This document shows, one piece after another, positions 1 to 5,440 of a stretch of DNA of 7,106 nucleotides. The notes under the pieces are model-generated. The model was not told where the DNA came from. It ran no database searches and saw only the letters and a list, made by a program, of their open reading frames with translations. Both the position numbers and the translations under genes were made by a program. The DNA is from Flavobacteriaceae bacterium (GTDB lineage: Bacteria; Bacteroidota; Bacteroidia; Flavobacteriales; Flavobacteriaceae): assembly GCA_947458575.1 (NCBI GenBank), contig CANHBE010000137.1:1-7106 (forward strand), read 5' to 3'. Numbering within the stretch: the stretch's first letter is position 1; each line of letters begins with the position of its first letter.

Positions 1-499
1 CCAGAGTCCATAATTCAGGTTGCACTCGATAACCGAACGCATCAAAATAGATCAAATCGAAAGCCGATTCATCACAAATTTCCTCGATGAGCTGTTTTCT
101 CTTAGTCAAATTAAAATTTTCAGAAAGTTGATGCCTCTTGTCCCATTCCAAATCATGCATTTGACAAAAAATAACACCATCATTACTTGCATTCAATTGC
201 GCTGGAAAGTTCATTGCCTTGACTTCTTCCGCATTTATAGGATAGGCTTCTACGCCAACATAATCAACAAGTTGAAATTGTTTCTTTCTCTCCAACCAAG
301 TGATGAAAGCATTTAATCCGGTACCGAATCCGATTTCTAAAATCGCAATCGACTCTTCACTAAATAGATTTAGACCGTTTTTAATGAAAACATGTTGAGC
401 TTCCTGAATAGCTCCATGTTTAGAATGATAATTTTCATTCCATTCGGGAAGATGTATCGTGGTAGAACCATCAGCAGTGATTTGAATTACTCGTTGCAC
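1..499 (-). CDS. mnmD: MnmD-like tRNA (5-methylaminomethyl-2-thiouridine) methyltransferase, 3' end cut by window edge
   Basis: This is a SAM-dependent methyltransferase of the MnmD/DUF752 family, equivalent to the N-terminal methylase half of E. coli MnmC. The family makes the last methylation of mnm5(s2)U at the tRNA wobble position. My reverse-strand translation gives 166 codons and then leaves the window. Visible motifs are an N-terminal ITADGSTTIHLPEWNE stretch (7-22), YHSKHGAIQEAQHVF (24-38), the SAM-binding loop EIGFGTGLNA (55-64), an acidic residue at the next strand end (E84) and YFDAFGYRVQPELWT (151-165), which matches the family's catalytic-side DAF...QPELW motif. The start is GTG at 497-499: the in-frame TAG of the upstream gene lies two codons before it, and no ATG lies between the two. 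It appears as a stand-alone methylase, although the missing C-terminus cannot be checked. It is probably co-transcribed with the two lipoprotein genes upstream. Family assignment is secure; the GTG start is likely. Confidence 0.88.
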   Translation of the reverse strand, partial: MQRVIQITADGSTTIHLPEWNENYHSKHGAIQEAQHVFIKNGLNLFSEESIAILEIGFGTGLNAFITWLERKKQFQLVDYVGVEAYPINAEEVKAMNFPAQLNASNDGVIFCQMHDLEWDKRHQLSENFNLTKRKQLIEEICDESAFDLIYFDAFGYRVQPELWTL

Positions 500-502
500 A
501 AG

Positions 503-949
503 CTAACGGATATACAATTTCTTTATTCTAGTAATTGGTCCGCCACATTTAGTTTCGTGACATTTCACACAAGCATCAACTGCGCTGTTAAAGTGCGCTT
601 TCGCATTGATTGAGTCCAGGTAAATTTTCTTTTGCAATTTGATGAACCGATCTGCGTGTTGCTTAAAGAACAGATCATACTCAGTGGGATCGGTCATTTC
701 TGCACCCTGAATCTTTAGGAAATAATCGGGAAAACCACCTATTGTATCACCTTCAATAATTCGACTTCGAAGTCTTTGATTGTCCACATACATTTGTTCC
801 ATTAGCGTCGACATTTCAGACATCTTGTACATCTCAAACGACTTATTTGAAGATTCCTTTGAACAAGATTCTTCTGAATTATCAGACTGCTTTTTATTAC
901 AACTAAAGACAGTGATAATCAGGAAAAAAGCAATAAATTTAATTTTCAT
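503..949 (-). CDS. Small lipoprotein with C-terminal CxxCH haem motif (class II cytochrome c-like)
   Basis: This 148-residue protein has a lipoprotein signal peptide (hydrophobic residues 5-16, lipobox VFSC with Cys17) and a Ser/Asp/Glu/Lys-rich tether (18-37). A probably all-helical domain follows. Near the C-terminus is a canonical haem c attachment motif, C127-V-K-C130-H131, followed by ETKCGGP with an extra Cys135. One haem motif close to the end of a small helical protein is the layout of class II cytochromes (c', c556). The first predicted helix is rich in Met (40, 43, 46, 50, 53), and one of these could be the sixth haem ligand as in c556; that is inference. It would be lipid-anchored outside the cytoplasm and would need the cytochrome c maturation system. 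Its ATG lies inside the end of the DUF4920 gene (11 bp overlap) and mnmD begins three bases after its stop, so the three genes are probably one transcript. The physiological role is unknown; electron transfer or gas/ligand sensing are possibilities. Confidence 0.72.
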   Translation of the reverse strand: MKIKFIAFFLIITVFSCNKKQSDNSEESCSKESSNKSFEMYKMSEMSTLMEQMYVDNQRLRSRIIEGDTIGGFPDYFLKIQGAEMTDPTEYDLFFKQHADRFIKLQKKIYLDSINAKAHFNSAVDACVKCHETKCGGPITRIKKLYIR

Positions 950-1430
950 TCTTTTTAATTAGGACACCGTTAGCTACAAATGCATACGTCTTGATTGGAG
1001 TGGTAATGCTATCAATCGCTTGCTGAGACTTTCCTGCATCTTTTGCATAATGTTTTTGGTCTTCAACTGTTTCAATACTCAAAAACGCCTTTCCATTTAC
1101 AATTATATCTTCGCCCTTTGAATTTAATGGCATAAAGAAACCATAATCCTTAAACTTTACAAAAGCTTGTTCATCCTCTCCTAAATCGACGTTCATCCAG
1201 CAACCTTTCTTTTGACAAACATCAATTATTTTAGACGTAAATTTTAATTCAAGAGTATCACCCTCTTTCATGGATTGGTACTTGGAAAAAAGTGCTTCTT
1301 TCGAGATTGCGTCATCTGCTGAAATACTATCGCCAAAAGTCGCATAAGCTACCTCACTTGGCTTGCTATCTATTTGTTTACAACTCAAAACCATCGATAA
1401 TAAAGCAACGCTAAATACTCTCGTAAACAT
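939..1430 (-). CDS. DUF4920 domain lipoprotein
   Basis: This 163-residue lipoprotein has a hydrophobic N-terminus ending in the lipobox VLSC (Cys17), a short linker, and a DUF4920 domain from about 28 to 160. Recognisable family segments are ATFGDSIS (30-37), the motif VCQKKGCWMNV (71-81, with C72, C77 and M79), the VKFKDYGFFMP segment (91-101), and HYAKDAGKSQQAID (127-140). The domain's biochemical function is not established. The closely spaced Cys, Cys and Met, with a conserved His127 further on, would suit a metal or redox site, but that is inference. The length is normal for the family and the gene looks intact. It is the first gene after a good Bacteroidota-type promoter, with a very short leader. 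It overlaps the next gene by 11 bp, which suggests translational coupling. The order DUF4920, then mnmD, divergent from ilvE is one I recognise from flavobacterial genomes. Confidence 0.85.
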   Translation of the reverse strand: MFTRVFSVALLSMVLSCKQIDSKPSEVAYATFGDSISADDAISKEALFSKYQSMKEGDTLELKFTSKIIDVCQKKGCWMNVDLGEDEQAFVKFKDYGFFMPLNSKGEDIIVNGKAFLSIETVEDQKHYAKDAGKSQQAIDSITTPIKTYAFVANGVLIKKNEN

Positions 1431-1452
1431 TTCTCATTTTTTAAAGTTGTTG

Positions 1453-1485
1453 CAAAAGTAGCCACTAATCTGATTCAAATACAAA
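1453..1485 (-). promoter_or_regulatory. Bacteroidota-type promoter for the DUF4920-cytochrome-mnmD operon
   Basis: Read on the minus strand, a TTTG (1482-1485) is followed after 21 bases by TACTTTTG (1453-1460), an exact match to the TAnnTTTG -7 consensus of the Bacteroidota primary sigma factor. Transcription would start near 1446-1448, leaving a leader of about 16-18 bases before the ATG at 1430. Position and spacing both fit, so this is the best promoter call in the window. Confidence 0.65.
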
Positions 1486-1558
1486 ATTCCCATATTTTTT
1501 TCAATTTGATTATCAATAAGTCAATGAAATTGAGACTCCTTTTTCAGTATTATGAAAA

Positions 1559-1604
1559 GTGAGAAAATAATTCTTGTCAAACTTCAAGAATATCTTTATT
1601 TCAC
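1559..1604. repeat. Inverted repeat in the ilvE upstream region, possible operator or leader hairpin
   Basis: A 7 bp perfect inverted repeat, ATTCTTG (1570-1576) and CAAGAAT (1585-1591), flanks an 8-base centre. The outer ends GTGA (1559-1562) and TCAC (1601-1604) are also complementary, with an imperfect AT-rich middle. It lies about 110-150 bases before the ilvE start. A 7/8 match to the -7 box (TATCTTTA, 1591-1598) abuts it, but no TTG sits at a suitable distance, so I cannot fix the ilvE promoter. The element could be a regulator site or an RNA hairpin, or chance in AT-rich DNA. I see nothing else convincing in 1486-1712. Confidence 0.3.
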
Positions 1605-1712
1605 TATTTTAGCCAAAAACATGTGACTGAGAATTGGATTGCTTTAAATAGAACGTTAACTATTCATATACAGCAACTTACATTCTAAACGCAATTAAAA
1701 AACATTTCCAAA

Positions 1713-2780
1713 ATGAGTTCAAATTTTGCCTGCGAAATCGATATAGTAACTACTCCACAATCAAAAATAGAAACTGTTGACTTTGAAAATCTTCCTTTTG
1801 GAAGCGTTTTTACAGATCACATGTTTGTTTGCGATTTCAGGGAAGGCAAATGGCAAAAACCATTGATCAAACCATATGAGCCGTTTCTAATCGATCCATC
1901 TGCTAAAGTTTTTCATTACGGACAGGCTATTTTCGAAGGGATGAAAGCCTATAAAGATGATAATGATGCAGTTTGGCTATTTCGTCCAGATCAGAATATG
2001 GCTCGACTCAATAAATCAGCCGTTCGCATGGCAATGCCGGAAATTCCTGAAGAGATATTTATGGGTGGATTACATCAATTATTGGATTTGGAGCGAAATT
2101 GGGTAAAAAAAGGAAAAGGCAACACGCTTTATATTCGTCCTTTTATGATTGCGATTGGCAGTGGTGTAATTGCCGCGCCTTCAACACAATATCGTTTCAT
2201 GATTATATTATCACCCGCCAAATCATACTATTCAGGAGAAGTAAAAGTGCTAATTGCAGAGCATTACAGTCGCGCGGCAAATGGCGGTATCGGTGCTGCA
2301 AAAGCGGCTGGTAATTATTCTGCACAATTTTACCCAACCAAGCTGGCAAATGAGAAAGGCTTTCAACAGATAATTTGGACAGATGATGCTACACACACCA
2401 AGCTTGAAGAAGCTGGGACAATGAACGTGTTTTTTAGAATTAATGACACCTTGTATACTGCTCCTACTAGCGAAAGAATTTTGGATGGAGTAACTCGAAA
2501 GAGCTTGATTGCTATTGCTAAAAGGGATGGAATTAATGTTGAAGAGCGATCTGTCCTCGTCTCAGAAATTATTCAAGGTGCGAAAGACGGTTCTTTGAAA
2601 GAAATTTTTGGTGCCGGAACCGCTGCAGTTGTTAATCCAATTGTTGGATTCTCATACCAAGATGTTTACTACGAATTGCATAAAATCGAAAATTCGATGG
2701 CTATTGAGCTTAAAGAAAAATTAAACAATATCCAATACCGCAAAGCAGAAGATACTTTCGGCTGGATGGTAAAAGTCTAA
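1713..2780 (+). CDS. ilvE: Branched-chain amino acid aminotransferase (EC 2.6.1.42)
   Basis: This cytoplasmic PLP-dependent, fold-type IV aminotransferase interconverts Leu, Ile and Val with their 2-oxo acids and glutamate/2-oxoglutarate. At 355 residues it has the length of the long (human BCAT/fungal-type) IlvE class rather than the shorter E. coli type. Family motifs appear in order: FHYGQAIFEGMKAY (67-80), LFRPDQNMARLNKSAVRM (89-106), YIRPFMIA (140-147), GGIGAAKAAGNY (191-202) with Lys197 as the predicted Schiff-base lysine, LEEAGTMNVFF (231-241) with Glu233 placed to contact the PLP ring nitrogen, ERILDGVTRKSL (254-265) and GAGTAAVVNPI (300-310), which contacts phosphate or substrate. 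The equivalent of the CxxC redox switch of mammalian BCATs is absent (AAVVN). The ATG at 1713 fits the usual N-terminus. It stands alone, divergent from the DUF4920 operon and convergent with the pyrophosphohydrolase gene; no other BCAA gene is in view. Confidence 0.96.
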   Translation: MSSNFACEIDIVTTPQSKIETVDFENLPFGSVFTDHMFVCDFREGKWQKPLIKPYEPFLIDPSAKVFHYGQAIFEGMKAYKDDNDAVWLFRPDQNMARLNKSAVRMAMPEIPEEIFMGGLHQLLDLERNWVKKGKGNTLYIRPFMIAIGSGVIAAPSTQYRFMIILSPAKSYYSGEVKVLIAEHYSRAANGGIGAAKAAGNYSAQFYPTKLANEKGFQQIIWTDDATHTKLEEAGTMNVFFRINDTLYTAPTSERILDGVTRKSLIAIAKRDGINVEERSVLVSEIIQGAKDGSLKEIFGAGTAAVVNPIVGFSYQDVYYELHKIENSMAIELKEKLNNIQYRKAEDTFGWMVKV

Positions 2781-2848
2781 CAAGAACTCCATCTGTGCCC
2801 TTTCATTGGCTGCAACTGAAGTCATCCGAATAGGAGTCGAATGGTATT

Positions 2849-3238
2849 TTACTTTATATCTAAAATTGCAGAAAAATCCGGCTTGAAGTAATTTGGTCCT
2901 TTCATCACTTTACCATCCTCACGGTATATGGGCAACCCATCCAATCCGAGTTTACTCATGTTACTGCGTTGGATTTCATCAAAAACTTCCTCAATCTTAT
3001 GCTGAAGTCCATGCTCGATTATCGTACCGCACAAAATATAAAGCATATCACCCAAAGCATCTGCGATTTCGACCAAATCACTATTATTTACTGCTTCCAA
3101 ATACTCTTCATTTTCTTCTTTCATGAGATTAAACCGAAGTAAGTTTTTTGATTCTCCTAAATTAGCCCTGGGGTGTTCACTGTGTCCAATAGCAAATGCA
3201 GTATGAAATTCTGTAACAGCTTGAATTTGTTTTTTCAT
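2849..3238 (-). CDS. MazG/PRA-PH-like all-alpha nucleoside triphosphate pyrophosphohydrolase
   Basis: This 129-residue protein belongs to the all-alpha NTP pyrophosphatase superfamily (MazG, dUTPase-2, HisE-like). The family cleaves (d)NTPs to monophosphate and pyrophosphate, bound through Mg2+ by a four-helix bundle. The metal-binding pattern is visible as E41-E42-x-E44-E45, then E57-I-A-D60-A-L-G-D64. A C-terminal segment, RSNMSKLGLDGLPIYREDG (91-109) followed by KGPNYFKPD, matches the subfamily often annotated simply as pyrophosphohydrolase domain protein, related to phage-type enzymes. It probably cleans up non-canonical or excess nucleotides, but the substrate cannot be read from sequence. 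It is not HisE: it is not next to his genes and has the long RSNMSK tail. It converges on ilvE with 68 bp between the stops. A 7/8 -7 box, TTATTTTG on the minus strand at 3266-3273, lies just upstream without a clear TTG partner. Confidence 0.87.
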   Translation of the reverse strand: MKKQIQAVTEFHTAFAIGHSEHPRANLGESKNLLRFNLMKEENEEYLEAVNNSDLVEIADALGDMLYILCGTIIEHGLQHKIEEVFDEIQRSNMSKLGLDGLPIYREDGKVMKGPNYFKPDFSAILDIK

Positions 3239-3294
3239 GATATAAAATGCCTTTTAATACTGTAGCAAAATAATAAGTTTGAGAATCTATTGTT

Positions 3295-3302
3295 TACATT
3301 TG
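3295..3302 (+). promoter_or_regulatory. Candidate -7 box for the 62-residue membrane protein
   Basis: TACATTTG matches TAnnTTTG exactly and sits 17 bases before the ATG at 3320, giving a plausible leader of about 10-12 bases. The nearest TTTG upstream (3278-3281) is only 13 bases away, shorter than normal, so the -33 half is unsupported. Confidence 0.4.
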
Positions 3303-3319
3303 TCAAAAAAATTATCAGC

Positions 3320-3508
3320 ATGTTTTCGACAGGACAGTGGATCTTTGCCTCTTTATTTTTTGTAAGTTTTATAGTAGTTATGGTCCTAGCCTACCGCAAG
3401 GACGTAAAAGTTCACCAAAAATTTTACAGAGGAAGTTATAAAGTACTTTATGCTTTTCTGCTTTTTATTTTCTTGCTTTTCATCATTAAGGTATTTTTAA
3501 AACGGTAA
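3320..3508 (+). CDS. Small two-TM membrane protein, conserved in flavobacteria
   Basis: This is a 62-residue integral membrane protein starting MFSTGQWIFASLFF. It has two hydrophobic helices (about 7-24 and 44-60) joined by a basic loop, YRKDVKVHQKFYRGSYK (25-41), so the loop is probably cytoplasmic and both termini lie outside the cytoplasm by the positive-inside rule. I chose the ATG at 3320 over a TTG at 3290. The longer reading adds ten residues that would begin upstream of the exact -7 box at 3295-3302, and the MFSTGQW start is the form I recall for homologues. No function is known to me. It is divergent from the pyrophosphohydrolase gene (81 bp between the starts) and is followed by 190 bp without a gene, in which I see only short weak inverted repeats such as GTTGT-TC-ACAAC at 3512-3523. 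Confidence 0.75.
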   Translation: MFSTGQWIFASLFFVSFIVVMVLAYRKDVKVHQKFYRGSYKVLYAFLLFIFLLFIIKVFLKR

Positions 3509-3646
3509 ATCGTTGTTCACAACTTTTCGTAGCAAATAATATTCTTAGAAGGAAAGCTATTCGATTTCAATACACTGGTTACCAAAAGAATCAACTCTCC
3601 AACGTGTGAGATATTCAAAACATTGAATTGTTGTGTACGGCAAGTA

Positions 3647-3675
3647 TTGAGATCACAATTAAATATTTAACTTTA
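3647..3675 (+). promoter_or_regulatory. Candidate promoter for the SRPBCC-GyrI gene
   Basis: TTG (3647-3649), an 18-base spacer and TAACTTTA (3668-3675, 7 of 8 to TAnnTTTG) lie directly upstream of the gene. Transcription would start near 3681-3683, giving a leader of about 17 bases. Confidence 0.42.
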
Positions 3676-3687
3676 CGAGCACTTACA

Positions 3688-3702
3688 ATGAAGTCACAAT
3701 GA
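3688..3702 (+). other. Possible four-codon upstream ORF overlapping the SRPBCC-GyrI start
   Basis: ATG AAG TCA CAA TGA encodes MKSQ. Its stop codon overlaps the ATG of the next gene (ATGA, 3699-3702). It could couple or throttle translation of that gene, or could be chance, because the same ATGAA start context simply occurs twice. No independent evidence shows that it is translated. Confidence 0.22.
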
Positions 3703-4805
3703 AACTCTTGAAATATCTTTTTCTTCTTTTTGTTTTGGCGCTTTTTGCCACGGCCGTATTCATTGCAACACTCAAGGGCGAATTTGATGTTGAAAGAAGT
3801 ATAGTCATAAACTCTCCAAGAGCAACTGTATTTAGTTATGTCAATGACTTCCGCAATTGGGAGACTTTCGGTTCGTGGAAAAAAGAAGACCCGAGTATGT
3901 CCTTTGACTATCCGAAGAATACTGTTGGCAAAGGCGGCTCATATTCTTGGTCTGGTGATGATAATGAAGGTGAGATGAAAACAACCACAGTTGTTTCGAA
4001 CCAATTCATTGGGCAAAAAATGAATTATTGTGGGACTGAAGCAATTGTTAGTTGGAAATTTAAAGATACAATTGGCGGAACTAAAGTGACTTGGAAGGCG
4101 AAAGGTGTTATGAATTTCGGATTAAAAGTTAATACCATTTTCAGTGGTGGTGCGTCACAAGTTTTTGGATCTATGTACGAAAAAAGTCTTGCCAATCTGG
4201 GAAAAACAATAGACTATGAGATGCGTACGTACAAAATCAAAGTAAATGGTTCGACCAAGAAAAGCGGGACTTTCTATGTAAGCCAAACCATAACAAGCAA
4301 AATAAGTAATGTGCCTAATAATCTGCGGATCCTCATTCCTCGAATGACGAATTTTTTTGCCAAGAGTAAATTGGTCATGTATGGAAAACCATTCGTTATC
4401 TACCATCAATATGATCTTGCAAACGACTTTACAAAACTGTCTGTATGCATACCGATAAAAGAAGAAATCCATATTCAAGCTGGAAGCGATATGAGCTCAG
4501 GTTTATTGCTCCCTTTTTCGTCCGTAAAGACCACTTTGATTGGTGATTACTCGCATAACAAAGAGGCTGTTGAAAAGACTATTGAGTATATAAAAAGGAA
4601 CAACTTATCGCAAAATACGGATGTACCTCGAATTGAAGTTTACACTAGAAACATGGTTCACGTTGCTAATCCATCACAGTGGATTACAGAGATTTATTTG
4701 CCTGTAAAAGCGGTTGCGACTCCAATACCAGCACTGAAAACCAATGTCACAGCAACAGTAAACTTGCCCACTCCTGCTACTTCTGAGCCAGCCATTGCAG
4801 ACTAA
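3699..4805 (+). CDS. Membrane-anchored SRPBCC (START-like) plus GyrI-like effector-binding domain protein
   Basis: This 368-residue protein has three parts. Residues 5-24 form one hydrophobic helix with Lys before it, an uncleaved anchor or signal sequence. Residues about 28-175 form an SRPBCC/polyketide-cyclase-like domain: FDVERSIVINSPRATVFSYVNDFRNW, split at 29-43 and 44-54, starts the fold, and GTKVTWKAKG (127-136) is a late strand. Residues about 190-337 form a GyrI-like/AraC effector-binding domain, with YGKPFVIYHQYD (228-239), LSVCIPI (247-253), GDYSHNKEAVEKTIEYI (282-298) and the ending WITEIYLPVK (328-337). A Thr/Pro/Ala-rich tail (338-368) follows. Both folds bind small hydrophobic or effector ligands in known families, but no catalytic residue or DNA-binding domain is visible, so a ligand-binding role outside or at the membrane is inference. 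It is transcribed on its own or with the sigma module 65 bp downstream. Confidence 0.83.
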   Translation: MKLLKYLFLLFVLALFATAVFIATLKGEFDVERSIVINSPRATVFSYVNDFRNWETFGSWKKEDPSMSFDYPKNTVGKGGSYSWSGDDNEGEMKTTTVVSNQFIGQKMNYCGTEAIVSWKFKDTIGGTKVTWKAKGVMNFGLKVNTIFSGGASQVFGSMYEKSLANLGKTIDYEMRTYKIKVNGSTKKSGTFYVSQTITSKISNVPNNLRILIPRMTNFFAKSKLVMYGKPFVIYHQYDLANDFTKLSVCIPIKEEIHIQAGSDMSSGLLLPFSSVKTTLIGDYSHNKEAVEKTIEYIKRNNLSQNTDVPRIEVYTRNMVHVANPSQWITEIYLPVKAVATPIPALKTNVTATVNLPTPATSEPAIAD

Positions 4806-4860
4806 ATTGCTTTTTTTAAAGTTCATTTAAACCTTTATGCTCTTGAGCACTCCAATACCA
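4719..4860 (+). repeat. 12 bp direct repeat ACTCCAATACCA spanning the SRPBCC-GyrI stop
   Basis: ACTCCAATACCA occurs at 4719-4730, inside the tail of the SRPBCC-GyrI gene, and again at 4849-4860, ten bases before the sigma factor start. The copies are 130 bp apart with no mobile element between them. It is most likely a chance repeat or a trace of a small duplication. Confidence 0.3.
4838..4849. promoter_or_regulatory. Short inverted repeat upstream of the ECF sigma gene
   Basis: TGCTC-TT-GAGCA has 5 bp arms around a two-base centre and ends 21 bases before the TTG start of the sigma gene. The centre is too short for a stable RNA hairpin, so if it is functional it would be a protein-binding site. 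I found no convincing TTG/TAnnTTTG promoter in 4806-4870, so the sigma operon promoter remains unassigned. Confidence 0.22.
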
Positions 4861-4870
4861 AAAAAATTCT

Positions 4871-5410
4871 TTGGAAGAAAAAGAGTTCATACAAAGTCTA
4901 TTAGATCCAAAAACGCAAAATGCAGCGTTTCAAAAACTCTTGAAAGAGTATCAACGACCGCTATATAATCTAATTCGAAATATCGTTCTAAATCATGACG
5001 ATGCTGATGACGTCTTACAAAACACCTTTGTAAAAGTCTTTCAAAATCTGCAGAACTTCAAAGGAGAAAGTAAGTTGTTTTCTTGGATGTATAGAATTGC
5101 GACAAATGAATCCATAACTTTCATCAACAAAAAGGCGAAAAAAAATGGAATTACAAGTGAAGCGCTTCAATCCAAAATTGTCGACAATCTGAAAGCTGAC
5201 GACTATTTTGATGGTGATTTAATTCAAATAAAGCTACAAAAAGCAATTACGCTGTTGCCACAAAAACAACAATTAGTATTCAAAATGCGCTATTTTGATG
5301 AAATAAAATATGAAGACATGTCGGAAATTTTAGGGACTTCCGTGGGCGCTTTAAAGGCGTCATATCATCATGCTGTAAAGAAAATAGAAATTTTTATGAC
5401 CTCCAGTTAA
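4871..5410 (+). CDS. ECF-type (sigma-70 family) RNA polymerase sigma factor
   Basis: This alternative sigma factor of 179 residues, normal for ECF sigmas, has only regions 2 and 4. Region 2 covers about 23-90, with the core-binding segment DDADDVLQNTFVKVFQNL (43-60) and the promoter-melting stretch LFSWMYRIATNESITFINK (69-87). Region 4 covers about 120-175, with ITLLPQKQQLVFKMRYF (126-142) and a helix-turn-helix around YEDMSEILGTSVGALKASYHHA (147-168, start and end given). The start is TTG at 4871: the reading frame has a TGA at 4844-4846 and no ATG before residue 73, and MEEKEFIQSL fits the usual start of flavobacterial homologues. Two downstream genes follow at 30 and 14 bp, a membrane protein and a secreted helical protein, so this is an ECF module in which the partners probably control sigma activity. 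The regulon is not visible here. Confidence 0.92.
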   Translation: MEEKEFIQSLLDPKTQNAAFQKLLKEYQRPLYNLIRNIVLNHDDADDVLQNTFVKVFQNLQNFKGESKLFSWMYRIATNESITFINKKAKKNGITSEALQSKIVDNLKADDYFDGDLIQIKLQKAITLLPQKQQLVFKMRYFDEIKYEDMSEILGTSVGALKASYHHAVKKIEIFMTSS

Positions 5411-5429
5411 ACAAAAATAAATTGACTTA

Positions 5430-5439
5430 GTCCTAGGAC
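5430..5439. repeat. 10 bp perfect palindrome immediately before the anti-sigma-like start codon
   Basis: GTCCTAGGAC is a perfect palindrome ending two bases before the ATG at 5441. It is GC-richer than its surroundings and occupies where a ribosome-binding region would be. It could be a protein site or pair between transcripts, but it is short enough to be chance. Confidence 0.25.
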
Positions 5440-5440
5440 C

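Noticed and set aside
20..316. 98-codon plus-strand ORF
   Set aside because: It lies wholly antisense to the mnmD methyltransferase, whose motifs are clear on the minus strand; the plus-strand translation has no recognisable features.
392..962. Plus-strand ORFs at 392-613 and 780-962
   Set aside because: They are antisense to mnmD and the haem lipoprotein; the second is largely the reverse complement of the signal peptide and tether.
1591..1612. ilvE promoter from TATCTTTA (1591) or TATTTTAG (1605)
   Set aside because: The only nearby TTG (1574-1576) gives spacers of 14 or 28 bases, both outside the usual 17-23 range.
2099..2314. 71-codon plus-strand ORF inside ilvE
   Set aside because: It is a frame shadow of ilvE, over the region that encodes the PLP-lysine motif.
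2781..2848. Bidirectional terminator between convergent ilvE and the pyrophosphohydrolase gene
   Set aside because: The only complementary pieces (ACTCC and GGAGT) are five bases long and about 40 bases apart, with no adjoining T-run forming a normal intrinsic terminator.
2893..3126. 77-codon plus-strand ORF
   Set aside because: It is antisense to the pyrophosphohydrolase gene, whose EExxE and ExxD motifs are convincing.
3290..3319. TTG start adding ten residues to the small membrane protein
   Set aside because: It would start upstream of the exact -7 box at 3295-3302, and the ATG at 3320 gives the expected MFSTGQW start.
4155..4478. 107-codon minus-strand ORF
   Set aside because: It is antisense to the SRPBCC-GyrI gene and has no recognisable domain.
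4806..4870. Sigma operon promoter using TTG at 4807-4809
   Set aside because: The box 18 bases on (TAAACCTT) does not match TAnnTTTG, and no better pair was found.
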